A stretch of 33,482 bases of DNA, from the NCBI GenBank assembly GCA_035308145.1, contig DATGHD010000256.1, positions 1 to 33,482 of the forward strand, given 5' to 3'. Made by a program: the position numbers and the translations under genes. This DNA is from Roseiarcus sp035308145. GTDB taxonomy: Bacteria > Pseudomonadota > Alphaproteobacteria > Rhizobiales > Beijerinckiaceae. The number at the start of each line of letters is the position of its first letter. Positions within the stretch are counted from its first letter, which is position 1. Positions 24,149-31,469 of the stretch are shown here, piece by piece. The notes beneath the pieces were generated by a model, which saw only the letters and a list, made by a program, of their open reading frames with translations, was not told the DNA's origin and searched no databases.

Positions 24149-24174
24149 GTTGAGGGGTTGCCTAGACCCCCAAC
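24149..24174 (+). other. Stable hairpin
   Basis: GTTG-A-GGGG at 24149-24157 pairs with CCCCC-AAC at 24167-24174. This forms eight pairs with one bulged A and a nine-base loop. It has no T-run and so is not itself a terminator. It may be part of a small RNA or an hpnG leader. Confidence 0.4.
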
Positions 24175-24230
24175 TTCGAGCAGAAACTGACGTCAACAGG
24201 GGCGTCGGACGAAGGATTCGGATCCCACTG

Positions 24231-24259
24231 CGCCGCATTTCTGCGTGGCGGGTTTTTTT
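24231..24259 (+). terminator. Intrinsic-terminator-like hairpin with T7 run
   Basis: CGCCGCA (24231-24237), loop TTTC, and TGCGTGGCG (24242-24250) form a stem with one bulged T, followed by GG and seven T (24253-24259). It is the best T-run terminator in the window. No plus-strand gene lies directly upstream, so it may end a small RNA or attenuate hpnG. Confidence 0.5.
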
Positions 24260-24389
24260 GCGTCAAAAATGTGAAACCGGCAGGCCACAAAATGGCCAGA
24301 GACGGGGAAAAGATGATCAAAATCCAATTGATGGTGACCGATTTTACGCGAGGGCCGGGGGTGCGTCAGGTCGTTGATCGGCGTCGCTG

Positions 24390-25265
24390 ATGTCGCTCAT
24401 TGTTGTTACGGGGCTTGCCGCAGAGGCGCGTATCGCTACCACTGCGGATGAGGCGATGATCGTGGGCGCCGGGCGAGCGGAGCGGCTGGCCGCCGATCTC
24501 GAAGCGGCGATCGTGCGCGGCGCAAGACGCCTGTTGAGCTTCGGCGTCGCCGGAGGGCTCTCGCCGCAATTGCAACCTGGCGATCTGGTCGTCGCGCATG
24601 GCGTCCGCGACGGACGTCACAATTTCTCATGTGATCCCGAATGGCGGGAAGAGATGAGCAGACGGCTCCAATGGTCGCCGTGGCGGCCGAGGCATGCCGG
24701 CGATAACGCCCATGGGGAGCAGCCGGCGGCGGCAGTGCTTCGCTTCGGCGACGGAGGAGGGTGGCGGCCGTTGCTCAACGCAGCCCGCCGATCATCGCTC
24801 GCTGACATTGCCGGCGCCCATGCGCCTGTTGCCGAGGCTTCGGACAAAGCGGCGCTTTTCGAAACGTCCGGAGCGATCGCCGTCGATATGGAATCGGTCA
24901 TTGTGGCTCGCGCGGCGCAGCGGCATAGCTTGCCCTTCGCGATTCTGCGCGTCATCGCAGATCCAGCCGACCAATCGCTGCCAAGGTCCGCGCTCACCGC
25001 TATGCGCGCCGATGGCGAGGTCAATATCGGCGCAGTGCTTGGTCGTTTGCTGCGAAATCCGAGCGAAGTGTCCGCGCTCGCGCGGCTCGCCGTCGACGCA
25101 CGCAAGGCGTTTGCGGCTTTGGCGCGGGCGCGCGCCATTCTCGGCTCGGATTTCGCCAGTCTTGACCTCGAGGAAATTCGCCCGAAGCGGCGCGCGGCGG
25201 CGAATTCCGATTTTCTGCCCGCCATGGACGAAATGGAGGGCTGCGCCGCCTCGTACTGCGCCTGA
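24390..25265 (+). CDS. hpnG: Hopanoid-associated phosphorylase HpnG
   Basis: This 291-residue protein has a nucleoside-phosphorylase fold: VVTGLAAEARIA at the N-terminus, LLSFGVAGGLSPQLQPGD at about 48-65, and AVDMESVIVARAAQ at about 164-177 with the purine/ribose-site Met-Glu. HpnG removes adenine from adenosylhopane to give ribosylhopane on the way to extended hopanoids such as bacteriohopanetetrol. Compared with the usual 210-250 residues it carries a Trp/Arg/Gly-rich insert (about 93-137) and a longer tail. The ATG start is fitted by homology; the ribosome site is weak. It is divergent from hpnN. Confidence 0.85.
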   Translation: MSLIVVTGLAAEARIATTADEAMIVGAGRAERLAADLEAAIVRGARRLLSFGVAGGLSPQLQPGDLVVAHGVRDGRHNFSCDPEWREEMSRRLQWSPWRPRHAGDNAHGEQPAAAVLRFGDGGGWRPLLNAARRSSLADIAGAHAPVAEASDKAALFETSGAIAVDMESVIVARAAQRHSLPFAILRVIADPADQSLPRSALTAMRADGEVNIGAVLGRLLRNPSEVSALARLAVDARKAFAALARARAILGSDFASLDLEEIRPKRRAAANSDFLPAMDEMEGCAASYCA

Positions 25266-25294
25266 CGCCGCGATGACCTTCGCGTGCGCCTCGT

Positions 25295-25321
25295 CGCTCG
25301 CGTCTTCGAGAGCGTAGTTTT
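25295..25321 (+). terminator. Weak terminator-like hairpin after hpnG
   Basis: CGCTC (25295-25299) pairs with GAGCG (25310-25314), followed by TAGTTTT. The stem is only 5 pairs. It lies between the convergent hpnG and dioxygenase genes. Confidence 0.28.
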
Positions 25322-25325
25322 GAAC

Positions 25326-26279
25326 TTATAGTTCCTTGTTCTCTCCAAAATCCGGCGGCGGCTCCGGTCCCCAGACGTAGAAAGCGTCTTCGGCTTCGTG
25401 ATCGCCGACATCCCAATCGACGTTCACGGGGATGTAATCCATGTCGCATGAATATTCGGCGTAGGAGCCCCAAGGGTCGCGTATATAGTGAAAGTAGTTG
25501 GACCCCAAGACGTGTCGTCCGAGACCCCAGCCCTTCGAAAATCCTTTGTCCGCCATTTGCATCGCGCCGAGTCCGACCTCCTGGATTGAACCAACGTCCC
25601 AGCTTGAGTGATGCAGGCCCGGGCCTTCGGATTTGACGAACGCAAGCACATGGTGATCGCTGCCGTGCACGCCATGCATGAAAGCGATGGCGTCGCCGGA
25701 TCGGTCCGAAAGGCGCAATCCCAGGATATTCGAATAGAAACGAATCGCCGCGCCGACGTCTCGGGTGAAGATCAAGAGGTGAGCCAAACGCCTCGGCTTA
25801 ACGACCTTGACCTTGCTTCGCTTCGGCGCTCCGCGGTCGCCCGCCGCGACCGAACCGCCGCCGATCGGCGTCTTCTCTGTTGGCGAAGTCTTTTCGGCCA
25901 CGCGTATTTCGACAAGCATGCCGTCGGGATCGCGGAACCAGAAGCCATTTGACTCGAGGCCCGGCGGCGGGTCGAGCCTCTCCACCGCGAATTCGTTCAG
26001 CTTCGCCTGGAACCCTGGCATGTCTTCCTCGAAGGCGCCGAATGAGAGGTGGTGAAGCCGCTTTTTCGAGGCCTCGACGACGCTGATCCATTTGTGGCTG
26101 GAGCCCTCGGTGTAAACGCCAAATCCGTTCGCTTCCTGCTTAAGGTCAAGACCGAACGTCCGATAGAAGGTCTCTGCGGCGCGAAGATCGGGCACGGTGA
26201 CGGCAAAACCGTCCAGAGAATGAACGCCGAGAGCGCCTGGTCTGCGAGAGCCGGGAATGAAATGTCCAATCGCGGTCAT
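25326..26279 (-). CDS. VOC family / extradiol ring-cleavage dioxygenase (type I)
   Basis: This 317-residue protein has two vicinal-oxygen-chelate domains: about 20-128 (DGFAVTVPDLRAAETFYRTFGL) and about 163-285. The second domain carries the expected Fe(II) facial triad: His167 (RRLAHLLIF), His223 or His224 (GLHHSSWDVGSIQEVG), and Glu275 (GSYAEYSCD). Enzymes of this type, such as 2,3-dihydroxybiphenyl or catechol 2,3-dioxygenase, open catechol rings. The actual catechol is unknown. The domains are joined by a Lys/Gly-rich linker (130-162). The ATG at 26279 has GGGAGG five to six bases before it. A fragment of a fumarylacetoacetate-hydrolase gene lies just upstream on the same strand, in keeping with a former aromatic-degradation operon. 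Confidence 0.86.
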   Translation of the reverse strand: MTAIGHFIPGSRRPGALGVHSLDGFAVTVPDLRAAETFYRTFGLDLKQEANGFGVYTEGSSHKWISVVEASKKRLHHLSFGAFEEDMPGFQAKLNEFAVERLDPPPGLESNGFWFRDPDGMLVEIRVAEKTSPTEKTPIGGGSVAAGDRGAPKRSKVKVVKPRRLAHLLIFTRDVGAAIRFYSNILGLRLSDRSGDAIAFMHGVHGSDHHVLAFVKSEGPGLHHSSWDVGSIQEVGLGAMQMADKGFSKGWGLGRHVLGSNYFHYIRDPWGSYAEYSCDMDYIPVNVDWDVGDHEAEDAFYVWGPEPPPDFGENKEL

Positions 26280-26303
26280 CCTAGCCTCCCTAATCAGGAC
26301 CTC

Positions 26304-26444
26304 TCAGCGCGCTCGGCGACAATTGGATTTTCGTAAAACGCCGATACGCTCGATCTCAACTTCGCAGACGTCGCCCGGCCTCATATGGAGCGGCGGCTTA
26401 CGCACGCGCCCGGCTCCCGCGGGCGTGTCGATGGCGATAAAATC
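26304..26444 (-). pseudogene. C-terminal remnant of a fumarylacetoacetate hydrolase (FAH) family gene
   Basis: The frame reads DFIAIDTPAGAGRVRKPPL, then HMRPGDVCEVEIERIGVL, and stops at 26304. This is the well-known C-terminal end of FAH/2-keto-4-pentenoate-hydratase-type proteins (TPAG-G-RKPP, PGD-VEVEI-GIG). Upstream of 26444 the homology ends, and the GntR promoter region begins about 60 bases further on, so the first about 240 codons are missing. It stands 24 bases upstream of the dioxygenase start on the same strand. FAH-family enzymes commonly act after ring cleavage, so this looks like a deleted partner gene. Confidence 0.72.
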
Positions 26445-26523
26445 CGCCGCGCGCGCCCAATCTTGGCGGCCTCTCGCGGTGCGATCGGCTCTTATCGTCT
26501 GGGAATACACCAGTCAACGAATA

Positions 26524-26580
26524 TGCACTTTTTGATCGGCCGTGCACCTCATGCTATCACTTTTGCAAAAGAGGAGGAGG
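26524..26580 (+). promoter_or_regulatory. Candidate GntR operator region and ribosome site
   Basis: TGCAC (26524-26528) and GTGCA (26542-26546) form an inverted repeat, and the right arm is part of the palindrome GTGCAC. A perfect 12-base palindrome CTTTTGCAAAAG lies at 26560-26571. It adjoins the strong Shine-Dalgarno (AGGAGG at 26575-26580) of the GntR gene. The position suggests autoregulation. Confidence 0.42.
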
Positions 26581-26587
26581 GGCGACT

Positions 26588-27256
26588 TTGCATGGCGTGA
26601 CCAACGCGCAGGAAGTTTATGCGAAGCTTCGCCAGGAGATTTTGGCATATCGGCTAAAGCCCGGCGCGAAGCTCAAGATCGCGGATCTCTGCGAGGAAAT
26701 GGGCGTTAGCAACGGCGCGGTTCGCGAGGCCCTTTCGAGACTATCGGCTGACGATCTGGTGACCGCCCGGCCTCAACGGGGCTTCATCGTCGCTGAAATG
26801 TCGAGGCGCGATATGTCGGACCTCACCAAAGCGCGCATTCTGATCGAGAATGAATGTCTTGCTCAGGCGATGGCCAATCGCGATGTCGATTGGGAAAGCA
26901 GGATCGTCGCTTCATATCACAAGCTCGAAAGGCTGCCCGAACGTGAGCCTTCCGATCCGGCTCGGCTTTCTGACGCCTGGGTCAATGCGCATGCGGAGTT
27001 TCACAATGCGCTGGTCGCCAATTGCGCCAACACATGGCTGCTCAAAATTCGGGAGCAGCTTTACGAGAAGAGCGAGCGATATCGGCGGTTGTCCGTGCCG
27101 CTGCGCAAGATCAAGCGGGCCGTCAACGCCGAGCACAAGGCCATCATGAATGCGGCGCTCGCCAACAACCAGGCGAAGGCGACGACGCTGATGGCGGAGC
27201 ATTTGACGCTGACGTCCGACATTCTATTGGCGTCAGGGCTGCTTCAGGACGAGTGA
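26588..27256 (+). CDS. GntR family transcriptional regulator, FCD (FadR) subfamily
   Basis: This 222-residue protein has a winged helix-turn-helix (about 8-75: EVYAKLRQEILAYRLKPGAKL, shown without its flanks, and SNGAVREALSRLSADDLV) and a C-terminal FCD ligand domain (about 80-215). FCD His candidates are in NAHAEFHNALV, NAEHKAIM and AEHLTLT, which would bind a metal and an organic-acid effector. Such regulators control sugar-acid and aromatic-acid pathways. The TTG at 26588 is seven bases after AGGAGG and is preferred to the GTG at 26597, which is too far away. It lies between the divergent dioxygenase and the downstream dehydrogenase operon and could control both. Confidence 0.88.
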   Translation: MHGVTNAQEVYAKLRQEILAYRLKPGAKLKIADLCEEMGVSNGAVREALSRLSADDLVTARPQRGFIVAEMSRRDMSDLTKARILIENECLAQAMANRDVDWESRIVASYHKLERLPEREPSDPARLSDAWVNAHAEFHNALVANCANTWLLKIREQLYEKSERYRRLSVPLRKIKRAVNAEHKAIMNAALANNQAKATTLMAEHLTLTSDILLASGLLQDE

Positions 27257-27275
27257 CGGCCGGCGCCAAAGGAGC

Positions 27276-27325
27276 TGCAAAAAAATGTATTGTTTTTTGA
27301 CAAGTGCACTAAATCCCGCTCAACT
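27276..27325 (+). promoter_or_regulatory. Promoter and operator candidate for the dehydrogenase-cupin operon
   Basis: A7 (27279-27285) and T6 (27293-27298) form an AT-rich inverted repeat overlapping a consensus -35 TTGACA (27297-27302). The palindrome AGTGCACT (27303-27310) lies directly behind it, within the spacer. The -10 is poor. GTGCAC is shared with the region before the GntR gene, which suggests the same regulator binds both. Confidence 0.42.
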
Positions 27326-27416
27326 GGCGTTCGACTAGCGCGGCAAAAGGCTCGCTGGCTGGCGCGCGATGGACTGCGTCCAGCAGCAAAGCTGCGGTGA
27401 TCTCAGGGAGGCAAGG

Positions 27417-28460
27417 GTGCTGCTCACGAAAGAGATGGACGCTGTCCAGATCACGGCGCCGGACCGGCTCCGCCAAGCCCGACTGCCGACGCCGAAAATC
27501 GGCCCCGGCGAGATCCTCATCAAGACGGCGTATGTCGGAATTTGCGGCACCGACGTTCACCTTTGGCAGGGAAATAGTTTCTATATCGAGCACGGTTACC
27601 TGACCTACCCGTTCGTTTTCGGACACGAATACACCGGATACGTTGTTGCAGCCGACGGCGTCGACAGTCTCAAAAAGGGCGACCGCGTCGTCGGCCATTG
27701 CATGGTCCCCTGTCATGTCTGCGATTCATGCAGAAAGGGACGTCGCCATCTCTGCCGTAACTTAAAAGAGGTTGGCTTGCGCTACATTCAGGGCGCGGCG
27801 GCTGACTACGTCGCAGTTCCCGCCTATGCGGTGACCAAAATTCCCGACGAACTCGACATGAAATCGGCGACGCTCGTCGAGCCTGCAGTGACGGCCTATC
27901 ACGCCATCGAACGGGCGAGGCTTCGAATCGACGACACCGTCGCGATCATTGGAACCGGCACGCTGGGCTTGCTCGCTTTGCAGATCGCCAAGCTGACCGC
28001 CGCGCGGGTCGACATGATCGGCGTCGAGGCGTCTGAGCTCGCCTTCGCGAAAACATTGGGGGCCGACCGCATTCTTCGGCCAGAGGCGGCCGAGGAGGGC
28101 GCTTACTCGGTGGTCATCGAAGCGTCCGGGGCCGCCTCAAGCACGGGACTGGCGGCGCGCATTCTCGATCTTGGCGGGCGCTGCTCGCTCATCGGCGTCG
28201 TCAATCAGCCGGCGCGAGACCTTTTGCCGTCTCTCATCACGCTCAAAGACCTCACGTTCCACGGCATATTGCATGGTCTCGACTACTATCTGCAGACTGT
28301 GAACCTCTTTGCCTCCCGGCGCGTCGAGCCCGCGAAGATCATCGCCCATGTCGGCTCCATCAAGGAAACGCCGGACATGTTCCACAGCATGATCTCGCCG
28401 CAGCGAACCAAGCCGAAATACGTGATCGAATTTGCCGGAGAGCGTCGTGAGGTTGAGTAA
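27417..28460 (+). CDS. Zinc-dependent alcohol/polyol dehydrogenase (MDR superfamily)
   Basis: This 347-residue protein is a zinc MDR enzyme. It shows ICGTDVHLW with the catalytic Cys, FGHEYTGYVV with the catalytic-zinc His-Glu, and the structural-zinc pattern C-x2-C-x2-C-x7-C in PCHVCDSCRKGRRHLC. The NAD-binding motif is GTGTLGLLALQ. It oxidises a secondary alcohol or polyol; threonine-, sorbitol- and galactitol-dehydrogenase-like enzymes look alike, so the substrate is open. The GTG at 27417 is five bases after AGGGAGG and is preferred over the ATG at 27369, which lacks a ribosome site. It is the first gene of a four-gene coupled operon, and its end overlaps the next start by 14 bases. Confidence 0.87.
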   Translation: MLLTKEMDAVQITAPDRLRQARLPTPKIGPGEILIKTAYVGICGTDVHLWQGNSFYIEHGYLTYPFVFGHEYTGYVVAADGVDSLKKGDRVVGHCMVPCHVCDSCRKGRRHLCRNLKEVGLRYIQGAAADYVAVPAYAVTKIPDELDMKSATLVEPAVTAYHAIERARLRIDDTVAIIGTGTLGLLALQIAKLTAARVDMIGVEASELAFAKTLGADRILRPEAAEEGAYSVVIEASGAASSTGLAARILDLGGRCSLIGVVNQPARDLLPSLITLKDLTFHGILHGLDYYLQTVNLFASRRVEPAKIIAHVGSIKETPDMFHSMISPQRTKPKYVIEFAGERREVE

Positions 28461-29157
28461 GAAGGTCGCCGTCGTCACGGGCGCCTCAAGCGGCATAGGC
28501 CGCGCCATCGCCGATCTCTTCGCGGAGGAAGGGGCGGTGGTTTACGCGACCGATGTTCACGCACGCTCATCGGCTGGATCAATCTTCGTCAAGCAGGACG
28601 TCGCAGAAGAGAAAGATTGGTCCGAGCTTGTGGAGAGGATATCGCGCGAGCAGGGCAGGCTGGACGTTCTCGTCAATAATGCCGGCATCGTTGGAACCTA
28701 CGAGACCATAACCGGGCTGGACATGGCGGACTATTATCGCGTTATCGCGGTCAATCAGACCGGGGCGTTTCTTGGGATGCGATATGGCATTCCGCTCATG
28801 CTCAAGGGCGGCGGCGGCGCCATCGTGAACATCTCGAGCATCTGGGGCCTCATCGGCGCCAAAGGGGTTGCGGCTTACCAGGCAAGCAAAGGCGCGTTGA
28901 CCTGTCTCACGAAGAATGCGGCCTTGTCCTACGCGCCGCAGATCCGCGCAAATTCCGTACATCCAGGCCTCATCAGAACGCAAATCATCGAACGACAAGA
29001 TCAGGCGATGACGCAAGCGCTGATCGACGAGACGCCGTTAAAACGCATGGCGGAGGCGCGCGAAGTCGCCTATGCGGCATTGTATCTGGCGAGTGACGAG
29101 GCCTCCTTCGTGACTGGCGCGGAGCGCGTCATCGACGGCGGCTATACCATCAGATAG
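28447..29157 (+). CDS. SDR family oxidoreductase
   Basis: This is a 236-residue classical SDR: TGASSGIG near residues 11-18, NNAG in VLVNNAGIVG, catalytic Ser in NISSIWG, YQASK as the YxxxK motif, and PG after the active site. The GTG at 28447 has GGAGAG a few bases ahead and yields the compact start MRLSKKVAVVTG. It overlaps the preceding stop by 14 bases, a sign of coupled translation. It probably performs a further oxidation or reduction step in the same pathway as its neighbours. The substrate is unknown. Confidence 0.9.
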   Translation: MRLSKKVAVVTGASSGIGRAIADLFAEEGAVVYATDVHARSSAGSIFVKQDVAEEKDWSELVERISREQGRLDVLVNNAGIVGTYETITGLDMADYYRVIAVNQTGAFLGMRYGIPLMLKGGGGAIVNISSIWGLIGAKGVAAYQASKGALTCLTKNAALSYAPQIRANSVHPGLIRTQIIERQDQAMTQALIDETPLKRMAEAREVAYAALYLASDEASFVTGAERVIDGGYTIR

Positions 29158-29167
29158 GAGGGAAAAG

Positions 29168-29971
29168 TTGAAGAAAGTGTCGCTGGCGGACATTCAACCG
29201 GAAAAGACGACGCATCCTGATTTGCGCGACGCCAAGGTTAGGCAGGTCATCAACAGGAGCACCGTCGGCTCTCATCGCGGCATGCTGTTGTTGACGGATT
29301 TCGAGCCGGGCGGCGAGCACGCGCTGCACCGTCATGGCGCCAGCGAGCAAATCTCGTTCCTCCTTAAAGGAAGCGCGGCGCATCTGACGGCGAACGGTCC
29401 GGTGAAATTCGAGGCCGGCGACGCCATCTATGTGCCGCCAAACGAGTGGCATGGCTTCAGAAACACTGGCGCGGAGAGCGCGACGCTTGTCTCGTTGTAC
29501 AGCAGAGCCGCGGCGCCGTCGGAGCCCGGTTACGAATCTTTCGTCGGGGAGGTGAGAGCGGACGGCGAACCAAAGGTTCGAAAAGTCAGCCTCTCCGCGT
29601 TGCGCGGAGACGCTGCTTTGGACGAGAGAGCGGGATTTTTTGGACTGGGCGTCTATTGGCTCGCCACCCGCGAGACCGTCGGCGCCAGCGGAGCGGTTCT
29701 CGGCGCGAGCACGTTCGAGCCTGGCGGCGTGCATGAACATCACCGCCACCCGCATGGCGACGAGATCCTGTTCATTCTTGAGGGAGGCGGCGATCACTTG
29801 ACGCCGGACGGCGCCGTTCCCCTTTCAGCCGGCGAAATCGCCTATATCCCGGCAAATGAGTACCATGGCTTTCGAAACAAGAAGGGCGTGCTCACCCGGA
29901 CCCTGTTTGGCTACTTCGGCGTCGGCAGCCTGGCCGAGGCGGGATACGAAGTGCGCGGCGCCGCGCCATGA
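29168..29971 (+). CDS. Two-cupin (bicupin) protein
   Basis: This 267-residue protein consists of two tandem cupin barrels. The first has GGEHALHRHGASEQ and PPNEWHGFRN. The second has GGVHEHHRHPHGDE and PANEYHGFRN. Both carry the His-x-x-His-x(4-6)-Glu and second His pattern for a metal ion, so both sites could be active. The repeat suggests internal duplication. Cupins of this sort include dioxygenases, isomerases and sugar-binding proteins; no specific reaction can be assigned. TTG at 29168 is preceded by AGGAGGG and lies 10 bases after the SDR stop. The next gene starts in an ATGA overlap. Confidence 0.85.
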   Translation: MKKVSLADIQPEKTTHPDLRDAKVRQVINRSTVGSHRGMLLLTDFEPGGEHALHRHGASEQISFLLKGSAAHLTANGPVKFEAGDAIYVPPNEWHGFRNTGAESATLVSLYSRAAAPSEPGYESFVGEVRADGEPKVRKVSLSALRGDAALDERAGFFGLGVYWLATRETVGASGAVLGASTFEPGGVHEHHRHPHGDEILFILEGGGDHLTPDGAVPLSAGEIAYIPANEYHGFRNKKGVLTRTLFGYFGVGSLAEAGYEVRGAAP

Positions 29972-30802
29972 GCGCTGCGGCTATAGTCACGGGCGGGAGT
30001 TCCGGGATCGGGCGAGCCGCGGCGCTTCGATTGGCGAAGGCCGGTTACGACATCGGCATAGCTTTCCGAACCGGGCAGAGCCGTGCGGAGGCGGTCGCTG
30101 CGGAAATCGCGGCCATGGGGCGCAAGGCCGCCATTTGCGCCCAGGACCTGATGCGGCCGAGCGTCGCCGCCGATTCGATTGACGATCTGTCGCGCCAACT
30201 CGGCAGCATCGATGTTTTCGTCAACAACGCCGGCGTCAATCGCCGCTGCTCCTTTCTCGAGGAGACGCTCGAAGATTGGGAGCGGATCATCGCGATAAAC
30301 CTCACCGGCGCTTTCGCCTGTGGTCAGCGCGCGGCTAAGCGCATGGTTGCGCAGGGGAGCGGCGGCCGGATCATCAAATGTCACCAGCGTTCTTGATCGG
30401 GAAGTGCTCGGCGGCGGCGCGGCCTATTGTTCGTCAAAGGGCGGGTTGCGTCAGCTCACCCGCGCCATGGCTTTGGAGCTTGCGCCGCATGGCATTTTGG
30501 TCAATGGCGTCGCGCCGGGGGAGACAGCGACGCCAATGAACTTTGCGAGCGAAGTCGACGCCGCGGCGATTCGCCGTCCCGTCACGCCGCTCGGACGGCC
30601 GGGGTACAGCGAAGAGATCGCCGAAGCGGTGGCGTTCTTAGCCTCCAGCGAGGCAAGCTATATGACCGGCGAGATCATCCTGGTCGATGGCGGCTTAAAT
30701 CTCCATGGCGGACCCGAAGCGCTGCAGCAGCGTATAGGGCGACCGTTGGAAATGGAGGTCTCGAAGGCGCGGAAAGGCGACGCAGAGCCGCGGTGCCGTT
30801 AA
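29968..30802 (+). pseudogene. SDR family oxidoreductase, interrupted by one frameshift
   Basis: The first frame holds TGGSSGIG (cofactor), VFVNNAGVNRR and the central helix, then breaks at AAA 30376-30378 and stops soon after. Removing one A gives GGRIINVTSVLDREV, then AAYCSSKGG (YxxxK), PGETATPMN and DGGLNLHGG, and the gene ends at TAA 30800-30802. The catalytic Ser and Tyr thus fall in the second frame, and the protein made from the written sequence would be inactive. The repaired length is about 277 residues, a little longer than usual because of a Lys/Arg-rich tail. The start overlaps the cupin stop (ATGA). Real decay and a homopolymer sequencing error are both possible. Confidence 0.82.
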
Positions 30803-30871
30803 AGCGACGAGCCGGCCCAATATCGGGTCTGCCCCTTTTGCCCTTCGTCTGACGCGGCTAAAGATGACGCG

Positions 30872-31459
30872 ATGTCCGACGAAGACCTGCACATCCTTTT
30901 GATCGACGACAACGCCGTGCGGACGACGGTAATCGAAGAGGGTTTGCGCGAGGCCGGGCATCGGAGGGTGACCGTCGTTCGCGACATGCGTCAATTGCTG
31001 CGGCAGGTCGTCGACGCCGATCCTGACGTCATCTTCATCGATCTCGAAAACCCCAACCGCGACGTACTCGAGCAGATGTTTCAGGTCTCGCGGACGGTGC
31101 GCCGGCCGGTGGCGATGTTCGTCGACCAATCTGACAAGGCCTCGATCGAGGCCGCCATTGACGCGGGCGTTTCGGCCTATGTCGTCAATGGCTTGCGCAA
31201 GGAGCGCGTCAAACCGATCCTCGATATGGCGATCAGCCGGTTCAACGCGTTCCATCGCCTTCGCGATGAGCTGGACCGCGCCAAACAGGCGCTTGAAGAC
31301 CGCAAAATCATCGACAAGGCCAAGGGCGTCCTGATGAAAAGCCGCAATATTTCCGAGGAAGAGGCCTATGCGCTTCTGCGTAAAACCGCGATGAACGAGA
31401 GCCGCCGCGTCGCCGACGTCGCGCGCAGCCTGATCACCGCCGCAAAGCTGTTGGGCTAG
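30872..31459 (+). CDS. nasT: ANTAR-domain antiterminator NasT
   Basis: This 195-residue response-regulator-like protein has a receiver domain (about 5-120, acidic pair Asp12-Asp13, phosphoacceptor-position Asp57 in VIFIDLEN). After a coiled helix it has a C-terminal ANTAR RNA-binding domain (about 130-190: KIIDKAKGVLMKSRNISEEE and AYALLRKTAMNESRRVADVA). NasT binds paired hairpins in leader RNAs and prevents transcription termination of nitrate-assimilation genes. In the NasS/NasT system it is held inactive by NasS until nitrate is present. The ATG at 30872 has a weak ribosome site. nasS starts within 11 bases of its stop. A probable target leader lies at 32745-33046. Confidence 0.9.
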   Translation: MSDEDLHILLIDDNAVRTTVIEEGLREAGHRRVTVVRDMRQLLRQVVDADPDVIFIDLENPNRDVLEQMFQVSRTVRRPVAMFVDQSDKASIEAAIDAGVSAYVVNGLRKERVKPILDMAISRFNAFHRLRDELDRAKQALEDRKIIDKAKGVLMKSRNISEEEAYALLRKTAMNESRRVADVARSLITAAKLLG

Positions 31460-31469
31460 GAGGAGGATG

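Larger units (their letters stand above)
23823..24389. other. Divergent intergenic region between hpnN and hpnG
   Basis: No gene is recognised in these 567 bases. The half near hpnN has only chance frames on both strands. The half near hpnG is more AT-rich and holds a stable hairpin (24149-24174) and a terminator-like element (24231-24259), both read on the plus strand without an upstream gene. The promoters of both hopanoid genes must lie here or close by. Confidence 0.55.
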
